NCBI GenBank assembly: GCA_030435675.1
Contig: CM059621.1
Location: 5,580,001-5,644,000, forward strand
From: Steinernema hermaphroditum
Taxonomy: Eukaryota; Nematoda; Chromadorea; Rhabditida; Steinernematidae
Direction of reading: 5' to 3'
DNA length: 64,000 bases
Made by a program: the position numbers and the translations under genes. Of the stretch, positions 42,452 to 54,576 are shown in pieces (position 1 is the stretch's first letter; each line of letters begins with the position of its first letter). The notes under the pieces were generated by a model that saw nothing but the letters and a program-made list of their open reading frames with translations, searched no databases and was not told the DNA's origin.

Positions 42452-45400
42452 ATGGACTACGAAAAGGATCCCGGATGGCAGTACTTGCGTCGCTCTCGCG
42501 AGCAAATGCTCGCGGTAAGTTCGATTTGTTTTTGTTGTTTGGTACAAGACCCATTTGAAATCTTCACAAGCTCAATGTGTGTTATATAGGGAGCCCTGAA
42601 ACTAGGTGTTCGTTGTTGTTTCTATAATTTTTGATCTCAATTCTTAGTGCGTAATCTCAACTCAATCAAAATCATTTTGTGTTCTCACTTCAAGAAATGG
42701 AGTCCTTTTATAGCAATTACTGTCAACATAGTGCTCAGATGGAGCTTGTATGCAGTTTGCAAACGGGATCAGAGGAATCAGAGATACAAAAAACACACTG
42801 TTTCATCGGTTTGAAAGCACTAAAGATTACTTGATTAAGCATTGAAATGCTGTTCATGCTCTTTTTTCCTGATAGAAGCAACTACACTACCTGCTCTTCT
42901 ATAAGTGATTAATAACCGTAAAAAAGTCCATATTAATAACAACTTCATGTTGAGATATCTAAGGACGACATTCAGTTGTTGTATTGGACAAAATTGTGTG
43001 ACACTTGTGTCCGATGTCAATTAGTAAAGAAACTAATATTGACCAAGCTTGTGCAATGAAATTGAGAGCTTGAACGATGAAGAAAATGTCCTAAAATAGA
43101 AATTCTTTGATTTAGTTCACTTCTGAGCATTCATATCTAAAAACGACATTTTTGTTCGTTTGCTACTGTGTGCCTTTTTTGATAAATGTTCATTGATTGC
43201 AGGACCAATCGCGACCCTATGACTCGAAGAAAAACGTCTGGGTCCCCGATGCTGAGGAGGGCTACGTCGAGGGAGAAATCACGTCGACCAAGGGCGACAT
43301 GGTCACCGTCGCCATCGCGCACGGTCAGGAGAAGCAGCTCAAGAAGGACTTGGTCCAAGAGATGAACCCCCCGAAATTCGAAAAGACCGAGGACATGTCC
43401 AACTTGACCTTCCTGAATGACGCCTCCGTCCTGTACAATCTCCGTGCTCGCTACGCCTCTATGCTCATCTATGTGAGTTTTTTTTTTGCGCATGGCAAAC
43501 ATTAAGGTTAAGTGGCGAAAGTACTATAAAAAAAGGTCGGAAAATCCCAGAACGTCGCACACTTTACAACGTCGTGCTATTTGCGCGCTGCTCAGTGGAC
43601 ATATTGCTTTACAAACAGAGCGACGAAAAACTGCCAACTTCATTTTTCGAGACCTCCGCACACTGTCCTCCCGCGCGACACCGACGCAAGCGGCATCGCA
43701 CTTTACACACTGCGCCCTCTGATCAGTGTTTGCGTAATCGTTCTGAACGAAGCTGAAGGATATGTTGAGTGCGCGGCAGCGGGGAGATGAATGAGAGCGA
43801 AGAAGTGCAACGGGATAGAGTAGGATGAGGGCAACATTGGGTTTGTTTAAGCGAGGGACACGGTGGTTGCGAAGTTGCAGAAAATTAGCAATCTGAAGCG
43901 GCCACTTGAGCGTATATTTAAACACGACAAGTGAAGGACAGAAGGATGCAGGGCATCTTCGACATGGAACAAATGGCTGATGGAAGCACCAATTAAACAC
44001 AGAAGCTACAGCTTTTTAGCCACAAATAGAGGGCATTAAAGGAATGTTTTCACTTGACCAATGACACTTTAGACCTACTCCGGCCTTTTCTGCGTCGTGA
44101 TCAACCCCTACAAGAGACTTCCGATCTACACCGACTCCGTTGCGCGTATGTTCATGGGCAAGCGCCGTACCGAGATGCCGCCTCACTTGTTCGCCGTCTC
44201 CGACGAAGCCTACCGCAACATGCTGCAACATCACGAAAACCAATCGATGCTCATCACCGGTGAATCCGGAGCCGGTAAAACCGAAAACACGAAGAAGGTC
44301 ATTGCCTACTTCGCCTCGGTCGGTGCCAGCCAGCAGGAGCAGGCCTCCGCTGGCAAGCCGAAGGTCGACGAGAAGAAGGTCACTCTCGAGGACCAGATCG
44401 TGCAGACGAACCCCGTGCTCGAGGCTTTCGGTAACGCGAAGACCGTCCGAAACAACAACTCGTCGCGTTTCGGAAAGTTCATCCGAATTCACTTCTCCAA
44501 GCATGGACGTGTCGCCTCTTGCGATATTGAACACTGTAAGTCGCACTCATGTGATAAAGAAGCATCCCTAAAAACATCCAATTGATCACGTATTACGGTA
44601 CCATTTGCAGACCTCCTCGAAAAGTCCCGTGTCATCCGTCAAGCTCCCGGAGAGCGTTGCTACCACATCTTCTACCAGGTCTTCTCCGGCTTCATCCCTA
44701 CCCTGACGAAGGACCTCCTTCTCGACAAACCCATCAAGGACTATTGGTTCGTCGCGCAGGCCGAACTGACCATCGACGGCGTCAACGACAAGGAAGAGCA
44801 CCAGCTCACCGACGAGGCCTTCGACATTCTCCACTTCTCGCCCGAAGAAAAGAAGAACTGTTACAAGCTCGTGGCCGCCATGATGCACATGGGTAACATG
44901 AAGTTCAAGCAGCGCCCTCGCGAAGAGCAGGCCGAGCCCGACGGCATCGAAGATGCCGACAGAGCGTCGAAGATGTACGGCGTTGAAGTCGAGGACTTCC
45001 TCAAGGCGCTCACTCGTCCCCGTGTCAAGGTCGGAAACGAGTGGGTCAACAAGGGCCAGAACTTGGAGCAGGTCAACTGGGCCGTCGGCGCCATGGCCAA
45101 GGGTCTCTACTCGCGCATCTTCAACTGGCTCGTCAAGAAGTGCAACCAGACCCTTGACCAGAAGGGCATCAACCGCGACTACTTCATCGGTGTGCTCGAC
45201 ATCGCCGGTTTCGAAATTTTCGACTTCAACAGCTTCGAGCAGCTGTGGATCAACTTCGTCAACGAGAAGCTGCAGCAATTCTTCAACCATCACATGTTCG
45301 TTTTGGAGCAGGAAGAGTACGCCCGCGAAGGAATCCAATGGACTTTCATCGATTTCGGTCTCGACTTGCAGGCTTGCATCGAGCTTATCGAAAAGGTGAG

Positions 45401-48400
45401 TCCAGAGAGATAGAAAAAGAACCAAATCACTCATGTCAACATCATTTCAGCCTTTGGGTATCATCTCGATGCTGGATGAAGAGTGCATTGTCCCCAAGGC
45501 CACCGACATGACCCTCGCCCAGAAGCTTGTCGAGCAACACTTGGGCAAGCACCCCAACTTCGAGAAGCCGAAGCCGCCGAAGGGCAAGCAGGCGGAAGCT
45601 CACTTCGCCATGCGTCACTATGCCGGAACTGTCCGATACAACGTGCTGAACTGGCTTGAGAAGAACAAGGACCCCCTCAACGACACCGTCGTCTCCGTCA
45701 TGAAGGCCAGCAAGAGCAACGAACTCCTCAAGGAGGTCTGGAGCGACTACACCACTCAGGAAGAGGCCGCCGTTAAGGCCAAGAGTAAGTGCATCGTTTG
45801 CAGCTCGACCTGATTCCTATCTTAGCCTCCGGTGGTGGAAAGAAGAAGGGCAAATCTGGCTCCTTCATGACCGTCTCCATGCTGTACCGCGAGTCGCTCA
45901 ACAACCTCATGAGCATGCTCCACAAGACGCACCCCCACTTCATCCGTTGCATCATCCCCAACGAGAAGAAGGCCTCCGGAGTCATCGACGCCGCTCTTGT
46001 GCTCAACCAGCTTACCTGCAACGGTGTGCTGGAAGGAATCCGTATCTGCCGCAAGGGATTCCCCAACCGTACCCTTCACCCCGACTTCGTCCACCGCTAC
46101 GCCATCCTTGCCGCCAAGGAGGCCAAGTCGAGCGAAGACCCGAAGGAGTGCGCCAAGGCCATCTTGGAGAAGCTGCAAAAGAAGAAGAAGCTCAAGGAGG
46201 AACAGTACCGTATCGGCCACACCAAGGTCTTCTTCAAGGCTGGAGTCGTCGCCCATATGGAAGATTTGCGCGATGAGCGTCTTTCTGAGCTCATCACTGC
46301 CTTCCAGGCTCAGATGAAGTGGCACTTCCAGCAGGTACGTTCAGCAGTCACATAAAGGCACTCAATTTCCGATCTTTTTAAAAGTAGCTCCTTAAAAATC
46401 GCCATCGCTAAGCAGATCGTTGGATAAGATTTTTTAAAGTAATGTTTTTTCAGTTCGAGTTCAAACGCCGCCAAGAACAGCAGAAGGGACTCCTGGTCAT
46501 CCAGAAGAACATCCGCTCCTGGTGCATGCTCCGCACCTGGACCTGGTTCAAGCTGTACGGCCGCGTCAAGCCTCTTCTCCAGGCCGGCAAGGAAGCCGAG
46601 GAGATGGAAAAGCTCCAGGCCGAGTTCGCCGAGATCAAGGAGAACCTCGCCCGCGAGGAGGAGGCCCGCAAAGCTCTCGAGGAGAACAACGCCAAGCTGG
46701 CCTCCGAGAAGGCTGAGCTCTTGGCTCAACTTGACAACAGCAAGGGCTCCCACCGCGAGGTCGAGGAGCGCATGTCGAAGCTCAACTCGGAGAAGGCTCA
46801 TCTCGAGAAGTCACTCGCCGACGTCAACGATCGCCTCGCCGACCAGGAGCAGGCCACCGCCGACACTCAGCGCGCCAAGAAGAAGGTCGAGCATGAGTGC
46901 GACAACCTCAAGAAGAACATCCAAGACTTGGACCTTAGCCTCAAGAAGTCCGAATCGGAGAAGCAGTCCAAGGAACACCAGATTCGCTCTCTCCAGGACG
47001 AGATGAATCAGCAAGATCTGGCCATCGCCAAGCTGAACAAGGAGAAGAAGAGCCAAGAGGAGGCTAACCGCAAGCTCAACGAGGATCTCCAGGCCGAAGA
47101 GGAGAAGAACGCGGCCGCCAACCGTCTCCGCACCAAGCTCCAGCAGTCCATCGACGACTTGGAGAACAACGTCGAACGCGAGAAGCGCCAGCGCGCAGAC
47201 ACTGAGAAGTCGAAGCGCAAGGTCGAAGGCGAGCTCAAGATCGCCCAAGAAACCATCGACGAGATCACCAAGCAGCGCCAGGACGCACAGTCGAGCCTCA
47301 AGAAGAAGGAGGCCGATCTCCATGCCATCTCCGTCCGCTTGGAAGACGAGCAGGCCCTCGTTTCTAAGCTGCAGCGCAACCTTAAGGAGAACGACGCCCG
47401 TCTTAAGGAGCTCGAAGATGAGTTGGAGAACGAGCGCCAGGCTCGTTCCCGCGCCGAGCGTGCCAAGAACGAGATCCAGGCCGAACTCGAAGATCTCCAC
47501 GACCAGCTTGAGGAGCAGGGAGGAGCCACTGCCGCCCAAATCGAGATCAACAAGAAGAAGGATGCCGAGCTGGCGAAGCTCCGCCGCGACATCGAGGAGG
47601 CGCACATGAACCACGAGAACCAGCTGGCCACCCTGAAGAAGAAGTCGAACGACTCCGTCGCCGAACTCAGCGACCAGATCGACCAGGTCCAGAAGATTAA
47701 GGCCAAGGTTGACAAGGAGAAGAACGCCCTTCAGCGGCAGCTCGAAGACGCCAACATGGCGCTCGACGAGGAATCGAAGTCGCGTGCTGACTTCGAGAAG
47801 CGCGCCAAGATGCTCGAGGTGCAACTTGTGGAGCTGCGCCTTAAGTCCGAGGAGCAGAACCGCCAAATCCAGGAGCAGACCCTGTTCAAGGGACGCATCC
47901 AGAACGAAAATGGCGACCTCGCCCGTCAGCTCGAAGATCTCGAGGCACAGCTGAACGCGATGTCTCGCGTCAAGGCGCAGTACATGAGCCAGCTCGACGA
48001 AGCGAAGCGCTCCGTGGCCGACGAAACCCGCGAAAACCAGTCGCTCAACCTGCTCAACAAGAACCTGCAGCACGAAATCGATCAGCTCCACGAGTCGATC
48101 GAGGACGAGATCTCCGGCAAGAACGACCTCATGCGCCAGCTCAGCAAGGCGCAGGCTGAGATCCAGCAATGGAGAGCCAAGTTCGAAGGCGAAGGCCTTG
48201 TGGGCGCCGATGAGATGGAGGACATGCGCCGCAAGCAGCAGAGCCAGCTCGTCGACCTGCAGGCCCAACTCGACGAGGCCAACTCCCGAGTCAGCGCGCT
48301 CGAGAAGCAGAAGGCCCGCCTCACCAGCGAGGCCGAAGCCGCGCGCACTGACGCCGAGATCCACGCCGCCAACGTGCAGCAGCTCGAGAAGAAGCAGAAG

Positions 48401-49964
48401 GCGTTCGACCGTGTGGTCGAAGAGTGGCGCAAGAAGGTTGACGACGTCAGCAACGAACTCGACGCCGCGCAGCGTGATTCGCGCAGCCACAGCGCCGAAG
48501 CCTACCGTCTCCGAGGCGTCCAGGACTCGCTCTCCGAGCAGGTCGAGGCTCTCCGTCGCGAGAACAAGGCCCTCGGCCAGGAGGTCAAGGACCTCACCGA
48601 CCAGCTCACCGACGGCGGTCGCAACGTCAACGAGCTCCAGAAGCACCTCCGCCGCGTCGAGGTCGAGAAGGAGGAGCTCCAGCACGCCTTGGACGAAGCC
48701 GAAGCTGCGCTCGAGGCCGAAGAGAGCAAGGTGCTCCGCTCGCAGGTTGAGGTCTCCCAGATCCGTGCCGAGATCGAGAAGCGCATCCAGGAGAAGGAGG
48801 AGGAGTTCGAGAACACCCGCAAGAACCATCAACGCGCCATGGAGTCCATCCAAGCGTCGCTGGAGTCGGAGACCCGCGGAAAGGCCGACTTGCTGCGCAT
48901 CAAGAAGAAGCTCGAGTCCGACATCAACGACCTCGAAATCGCGCTTGACCACGCCAACAAGGCCAACACCGATGCCCAGAAGAACATCAAACGCTACTTG
49001 GAACAGGTGAAGGAGCTGCAGACTCAGATCGAGGAGGAGCAGCGCCAGCGCGAGGAGTTCCGTGAGCAGTACCTCATCACTGAGAAAAAGCTCGTCGTCG
49101 CCAAGACCGAACAGGAGGACCTTCTCACCAACCTCGAATCTGTAAGTTTTAAGGACAGTCGAGCATACCTAACTGACCTCTTATTTCCAGCTCCAACGCA
49201 TCCGCAAGCAGCTGGAGAACGAGTTGAACGACCTCCACCACCAGAACAACGACCTCAGCGCCAACAACAGCAACCTGTCCGCGATCAAGGCTAAGCTCGA
49301 GTCGGAAACCGGACTGCTTCGCGCCGACCTCGACGAGGCCCTCGCCGAGATCACCGGAACCGACGAGCGTCTCAAGCGTTCGATGCTCGACGCCTCGCGC
49401 ATGGCCGAAGAGCTCAAGGCCGAGCAGGAGCACTCGCAGCACTTGGACCGCGTCCGCAAGGGACTCGAGCTCCAGGTCAAGGAGATGCAGGCCAAGATCG
49501 AGGAGGCCGAGGCTGCCGTTCTTAAGGGCGGTCAGAAGACCATCGCTAAGCTCGAGCAGCGCTTGAAGACCATCGAGGCCGAGTTGGAGGGCGAGCAACG
49601 CCGTCACTCCGAGGCCGTCAAGAACCTTTCGCGTCAGGACCGCAAGACTCGCGAACTGCAGTTCCAAGTCGACGAGGAAAAGAAGAACTACAACAAAATG
49701 TGCGAGCTTGTTGAGAAGCTTCAGAGCAAGCTGAAGATTCAGCGTCGCCAGATCGAAGAGGCCGTAAGCCCCTCTTTTAAGCCTCCATCATGTAAACTCG
49801 CAATTTAGGAGGAAGTTGCCAACGTGAACCTCACCAAGTACCGCCAGATTCAGCTCGCTCTCGATAGCGCCGAAGAGCGCGCCGAGTCCGCTGAGAACAG
49901 CCTCGTCCGTCTGCGCTCGCGAACCCGCATCACCAAGTCGGACACCGCACCCATCTCCAACTAG
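42452..49964 (+). CDS. myo-2: Muscle myosin heavy chain, pharyngeal type
   Basis: Nine exons: 42452-42514, 43203-43472, 44073-44535, 44611-45395, 45451-45784, 45826-46334, 46454-49141, 49191-49763, 49809-49964; 1946 aa. Motor: SH3-like N-terminus, P-loop [10 protein letters not shown] (about 174), switch [11 protein letters not shown] (about 238), switch [11 protein letters not shown] (about 462), lysine-rich loop 2 [10 protein letters not shown], actin-binding and converter region, neck with [11 protein letters not shown] near 820. The rod runs from about 850 to 1920 with unbroken heptads and ends SDTAPISN without the longer tailpiece I recall for body-wall UNC-54. The start [20 protein letters not shown] and length favour MYO-2; MYO-1 is the alternative. 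Strong GC-ending codon use fits very high expression. ATP-driven filament motor of muscle. Confidence 0.9.
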
Positions 49965-50300
49965 AGTGATTTAACGATTTGTTGGTTGTTTCGCGCTAAA
50001 GGGGGGTTCTTACATTATGAATAAACAGGATTTTAATTCATCACCTACTGTACCTCTAACAGTTTTATTCACAAGGACTGTGGTGAACCTCAGACTTTCT
50101 ACGTCACAAGCCTACGTCAATATCTGTCAAAACGTAATTAACCTCTTGCACATCAATTATCATTATTTTTACACTTGAAAGAAACACTTTTTGACCCCAA
50201 AACGCGTGAAAGTGAAAACAAAGCGTGTAGTAATAGTGATCTGTGTTTCACTTCGCTATAAAACTGGAATTTAGAAGTCGCCTCAACCATTTGTTGAAAG
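49965..50300. other. Intergenic: myosin 3' UTR and peptide promoter
   Basis: An ATGAATAAAC polyadenylation signal lies about 55 bp after the myosin stop. CGCTATAAAACTGG, a good TATA box, lies about 45 bp before the next ATG. Confidence 0.5.
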
Positions 50301-50489
50301 ATGCTTACTCGTCTCATCTGCTGTCTGCTCGCCTGTCTCCTTATTTCAATAGCGCTGGTCGAAGAGACTGAGGCGCAGTACGGCTCCTTTGGAAACATGC
50401 TCGGATTCGGTAACTATGGCGGTGGCAATCCCATGGCGAGCTTCTGGATGCTGTGTGGATCGTTTAACTGCGGCCGAGGTCGACGATGA
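50301..50489 (+). CDS. Small secreted Gly-rich peptide (62 aa)
   Basis: Single exon with TATA box. Signal peptide MLTRLICCLLACLLISIALVEE-like (positions 1-25), then a mature peptide QYGSFGNMLGFGNYGGGN, a PMASFWMLCGSFNC segment with two cysteines six residues apart, and a basic GRGRR end. GRGRR could be a dibasic processing and amidation signal, as in neuropeptide-like or antimicrobial precursors; this is inference. No family recognised. Confidence 0.6.
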   Translation: MLTRLICCLLACLLISIALVEETEAQYGSFGNMLGFGNYGGGNPMASFWMLCGSFNCGRGRR

Positions 50490-50644
50490 AGTGGCATGGG
50501 ACGTTTCTCATGGTCTCATGTACATAACAAAACTTCACCAATATTTCTACATGCTTGTTCTTCTAAATAACTGCATATAATATCGGGTTACGTGTGCTTA
50601 AATATACTGATATAAACGATAACAGACAAGAATTATTAGGTTGT
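50490..50644. other. Short spacer between convergent genes
   Basis: 155 bp between the stop of the peptide gene and the stop of the CPEB gene on the other strand; the two transcripts converge. Confidence 0.4.
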
Positions 50645-52811
50645 TCAGTTCTTGGCGTACATCTGCGTTGCCAGATCTTCTTTGATGACAGGTTCGTGCC
50701 TCTGCCGGTCGGACGAGATGCTGTGCATGTAATCCCAACAGTGACGACAGTAATACTGGAGACACTTCAGATCCGGACAGAAGAAGTCGGCGTACTGTCC
50801 GGTGCACTTGGCGCCCAAACATTCGTCGCAAGGCACGTCGTCCAGAACGTATGGCTTGATGTCGATCTAGAAGAGATCATGTCATTTACTTGAAGCACGA
50901 CCATTTCTCCCCTACCAATCGTTCGGTTCCGCAGTGGCTGATGTAAATGCAACGATCTCGAATGGCCTGTATGAAAGAACGCCGCTCGATGAACGTGATC
51001 CGCGCGGCACCTTTAGGGTAGTGGTGCTCCAGGTCCGTGTCCACACCGGCTTCGATGACCGGTCCATAGATACGATCGAATATATGGGCGATATCGACTA
51101 AAGTTTTGGCAGTTTCGCAGGAGTAACAAAGTCTTTTTTACCTGCGCGGAGCGTTCGAGGTACTCCTCCAACAAAAACGATGTTTCTCATAGGTATTTTG
51201 AAGAGCGGATTGACGATGTACTCGGCGTCGTGGAGTCTCCAAGGGCCGATCTGCAGAGTCCGTTCCTCGCCGGTTTTGAGGGTGACCGAGAGGTAGTATC
51301 TCCCGTCGCGCGTCTCGCTCGCGTCAATCATCGAGCGAACGCTCTGCTCGTACTCGAAGATGAGAAACACAAAGTCCAAGCTTCCTAGATAGCGCCACTG
51401 TTTACCATCAACCCGCAACTGGCCAACTTACTTTCTCGTTCTTTCATGTTCAGCGCCGCTCCTTTCACAGGCCAATCCACCGTAAATGGTCCGAATCTAC
51501 CGAGAACTTGCCGCAGCTCACGTTCTTCCCAGTCAGCGGCTATTCCTCCGACGAAAATTTTGCGGGAAAACACATGCGGAGTTGGGTTGTAGTGGTTGTA
51601 CATGGCGAGATCAAGATCAGCGCTGAAATGTGACCTTATAGCAAATATAGAGCGGCCACTCAGTACCACTGGTGTTCATCCTCTCGGGGAGGTCCCTGGA
51701 GACGGAACTTTCTAAGCGTCTTCAAATCGCCCGTAAACTGCAACGGCAACTCAGAGATGTCTTCTACGTTAGTGGGCATTCCTTGCTCACACCATTCTTC
51801 CTCTTCGCGACGCTTCTCCTCAACCGCGCTGGCTTTGCTCACTTCTTTGAATTCTACAAATGTGAAACGTTCATGGAATAGGGCTGTCAAGGCACAGTAC
51901 CTCTTCGATGTTTATTCCGTAGTGTGCGAATGGAAATGACTTGAGGTTTGGCGTAAAGTCCCAGGTTATCTTTCTTCACCTTCATGTATTTTTCGCATTC
52001 CTAGAACACACTTTCAAACATAAGGATAGCTCTAAAGGCGACTCAACCTTTAGAAGACAGTTAAACGGGTGCGCAGTCTTTTTGACGAGCGACTTATTGT
52101 TGTTCCTGACTTGAGATTCGTTTCGGTCACCATTGTTAATCTGAGTACCAGTCTGCGAGGACGATTCGAATTCCGGAACACGCCATGTGCCTGAAAAAAG
52201 AAATAATTTGCACAATCAGATCAATATTCGAATGGTCAGAACAAGTATCTGAACTACATGTACGAAACGAACCTTTGTAATCTTGGTCGATGTTCGTATA
52301 ATCAGCAATGGGGAAAGGATTCACAAATTGTTGTTTGATGACTACGGCCGATTTGCCCAAATCGTGCAGACGTCTGTGGAAAGTGGCGACCGAACACTGC
52401 GGATCGTCGTCGTCAATGGCTGCGTAACTGAAGCTCGAAACCCGAATGGGTCTTCCGGTCCTGGCAATGTCCGAGTTTGTCGCTTTTACGACCTGAAAAT
52501 TCAGAAATGAGTTGTGTTTGACACATATTCAACTCAACCTCTTCGGCCAAGTAGTCCAAATCCTGCTGCAACGCCACCATCAATTGGGACACATCGAACG
52601 GTGTCAGCTTCGCGAAGTCCACATCTTCTCGTTTGACCACGTCGATCGTCTCCAGAATGCGCTCCGTTTTCTCCTCCACCGAGCGGCATCTGTCCAGCTC
52701 CGTTCGGTGCGGAATCGGCGCCTTGTACTCGAACCGGAAGTACTCTGCCGTCGCCAAGTCGCGAATCGTCCTGGGCGTGCAGTTCTTCGCGGAGATCGCC
52801 GTTTCATCCAT
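50645..52811 (-). CDS. CPEB-family cytoplasmic polyadenylation element binding protein
   Basis: Nine minus-strand exons: 52539-52811, 52273-52492, 52048-52190, 51901-52000, 51667-51853, 51432-51622, 51142-51384, 50916-51097, 50645-50866; 586 aa. C-terminal layout is diagnostic: RRM1 with KIFVGGIAADWEERELRQ (about 325), VDWP and FLIFEYEQSVRSMI, RRM2 starting NIVFVGGVPRTLRA and IYGPVIEAGVDTD, then the CPEB ZZ-type zinc domain with CDECLG, FFCPDLKCLQYYCRHCW and final His residues (513-586). The N-terminal part is unrelated to known domains. C. elegans has four such proteins (CPB-1, -2, -3, FOG-1) acting in germline mRNA translation; I cannot choose between them. The start follows a CGTGCAG acceptor by 12 bp. 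Confidence 0.85.
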
Positions 52812-53291
52812 TTTGGCGGGAATCTGCACGAGGGAAAAGATTGGAACACAAACGACGTTGCGCGACAACACGCTGAGGGCGAATGGGAAAATCTGCGGCT
52901 CTGCAAAACGGAAGCTGTCTGTAGACAGCAACTGCTACGTGGCACTGTCTAGCAGACATTCACAGTTGTTTGTCTGTAAGACGGTGCATCCTCTCTTTCG
53001 AGCGACATAGCGAACGTCTGGCAGACATGCTTTAGTGTCTGCGAGACGGAAACTCTCCGTACGGCGGCTGGTGAGTTGTCGCAATGTCTGCGAACTTTTC
53101 AGGAGACTTCTGGAAACAGACTGGGACAGAAAAGGCTCACAGACAGACGCACTGCATTGTCTGCCAATACTTGGACGGTCGATAAGAGCTGTAAAACAAA
53201 CATCAGTAGTCACGTTTTTCATCTCATACTCAGAATAATAACAATAGTTATGTATAGACCATGAATAAAACAATTAATGAATAACATAGAT
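52812..53291. promoter_or_regulatory. CPEB upstream region with cluster of GTCT/AGAC dyads
   Basis: Five inverted dyads in 133 bp: 52915-52928 (CTGTCT-GT-AGACAG), 52946-52958, 52972-52982, 53016-53026 and 53037-53047 (GTCT-N3-AGAC). The half-site equals the Smad box GTCT/AGAC; spacing of two to three bases differs from the classical GTCTAGAC. The region lies between the CPEB start and the end of the coiled-coil gene, so it probably belongs to the CPEB promoter. Confidence 0.5.
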
Positions 53292-54576
53292 TCAAAATGC
53301 GCGGCTGATTGCCAGCACGACGGAAAAAAGGAGTAGCAGCGCAGCAACAACCATGTACATGCACTTCGTTTGGTTGTCCTTCTCTATGCGAAGCTTCTCG
53401 ATGAGAGCGGCAAGCGATCTGCTTTCTTCCTCCTTCTGCCGTTCGCTGTGGGCTGAGGTATCCAGCTTGACCTGCAGCGCCGTCAATTCTTTCCGACACT
53501 CGTTGATCGACCTCCTGAGTTCAGCGTTAGTGCCTTGCAGCTCCTCATTGAGTTTCGAATTTGATTTCATTTTCTCGTCCATTTTCTGCGTGCAAAAACA
53601 TAGAAATGCGTGTGCATGTCTGAACCTACTTGTTCTTGTGTGACAAAGGCTTTAATCTGAGCCTGAAGATCGGACAACTCGTTGTTGCCGTCGTAGAAGG
53701 CTATCTTCAGAAACTCGATTTCTTCTTCGCTCGTGCTGACGTATTTCTTCAGTTCAGCGTTCTCCGCTCGGAGCTTCGCGATTAGATCAGTGAGGGATTC
53801 GACTTTGATTGCGTTCCTCTGCAAAAAAAAACCGTTCGGAATAAACTCTGAGGCAAAGCTGGCAATACCTGGTCCTTGTTGACCAGAGATTCGACTCGCC
53901 GCTGCATGGCGAATCTTTCGCTGTCGACATCGGTAATGTAACTTTTCAGTTCAGTATTGGCGACCTCGAGTTCTTCATGCAATTTGGACAACGCATCGAT
54001 CTCCCCTTTCCTCCTCTAAACGAATTTCACGGATTACGCGATTATGCAAGCTCTCTCGGAACCTGATCGATCTGATTCGAAGCATCGACCTTCGCTTTCA
54101 GAGAGGATATTTCGCCGGCGCCCTCGGTCACTGCCTTCGTGAGACCGCTATTCTCTTTTTGCAGATCCTCAATCTGTTCGCAGAGGTGTTTAAATTGCAC
54201 AGCCGTCTCCTAAATTCCATGATGACACATAACGGAGGATATATCTTTCGGCGGCTACCTGTTCTCGTTCGGCAAAGGCATTCAGTTGGGTTCGCAACGC
54301 GGCTAACTCGCTATTACTGTTACTATTGGACATCTTCAGGAGATCGTTATCGCTCCGAAGCGTCGCTAGCTCCTTCGACAACGATGAAATCTCAGCCTCG
54401 GCATTCTACAAGACATTCTGCACGTTTACGAACATGAAAATGGCACAAACCGCCTGCTGTTCGGCGACATCCAGGTACATCTGCTTGATTTTCCCATTTT
54501 GCGCCTTCAACCTTCTGAATTCTTCTTGCAGTGCCTTTGCTATAGGTTTGGCGCTACGTTCCGCGGTCGCATTCAT
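53292..54576 (-). CDS. Tail-anchored coiled-coil protein
   Basis: Minus-strand exons 54451-54576, 54259-54405, 54063-54209, 53869-54015, 53630-53818, 53292-53585; 349 aa, all introns phase 0. Residues 1-320 form near-continuous coiled coil, rich in E/K/L/Q with heptads. At the C-terminus a hydrophobic helix MVVAALLLLFSVVLAISRAF ends the protein, as in tail-anchored membrane proteins (golgin- or tether-like). Three consecutive exons are each exactly 147 nt (49 codons), suggesting growth by exon duplication in heptad register. The first ATG directly follows TTTTCAG, so it may be the trans-spliced start, or more exons may lie upstream. No family recognised. Confidence 0.7.

Noticed and set aside
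46811..48952. Very long minus-strand open frame (713 codons) opposite the myosin rod
   Set aside because: It is the antisense of a strongly biased coiled-coil sequence; Leu/Val/Glu-rich composition follows from the GAG/CTC codon bias of the rod.
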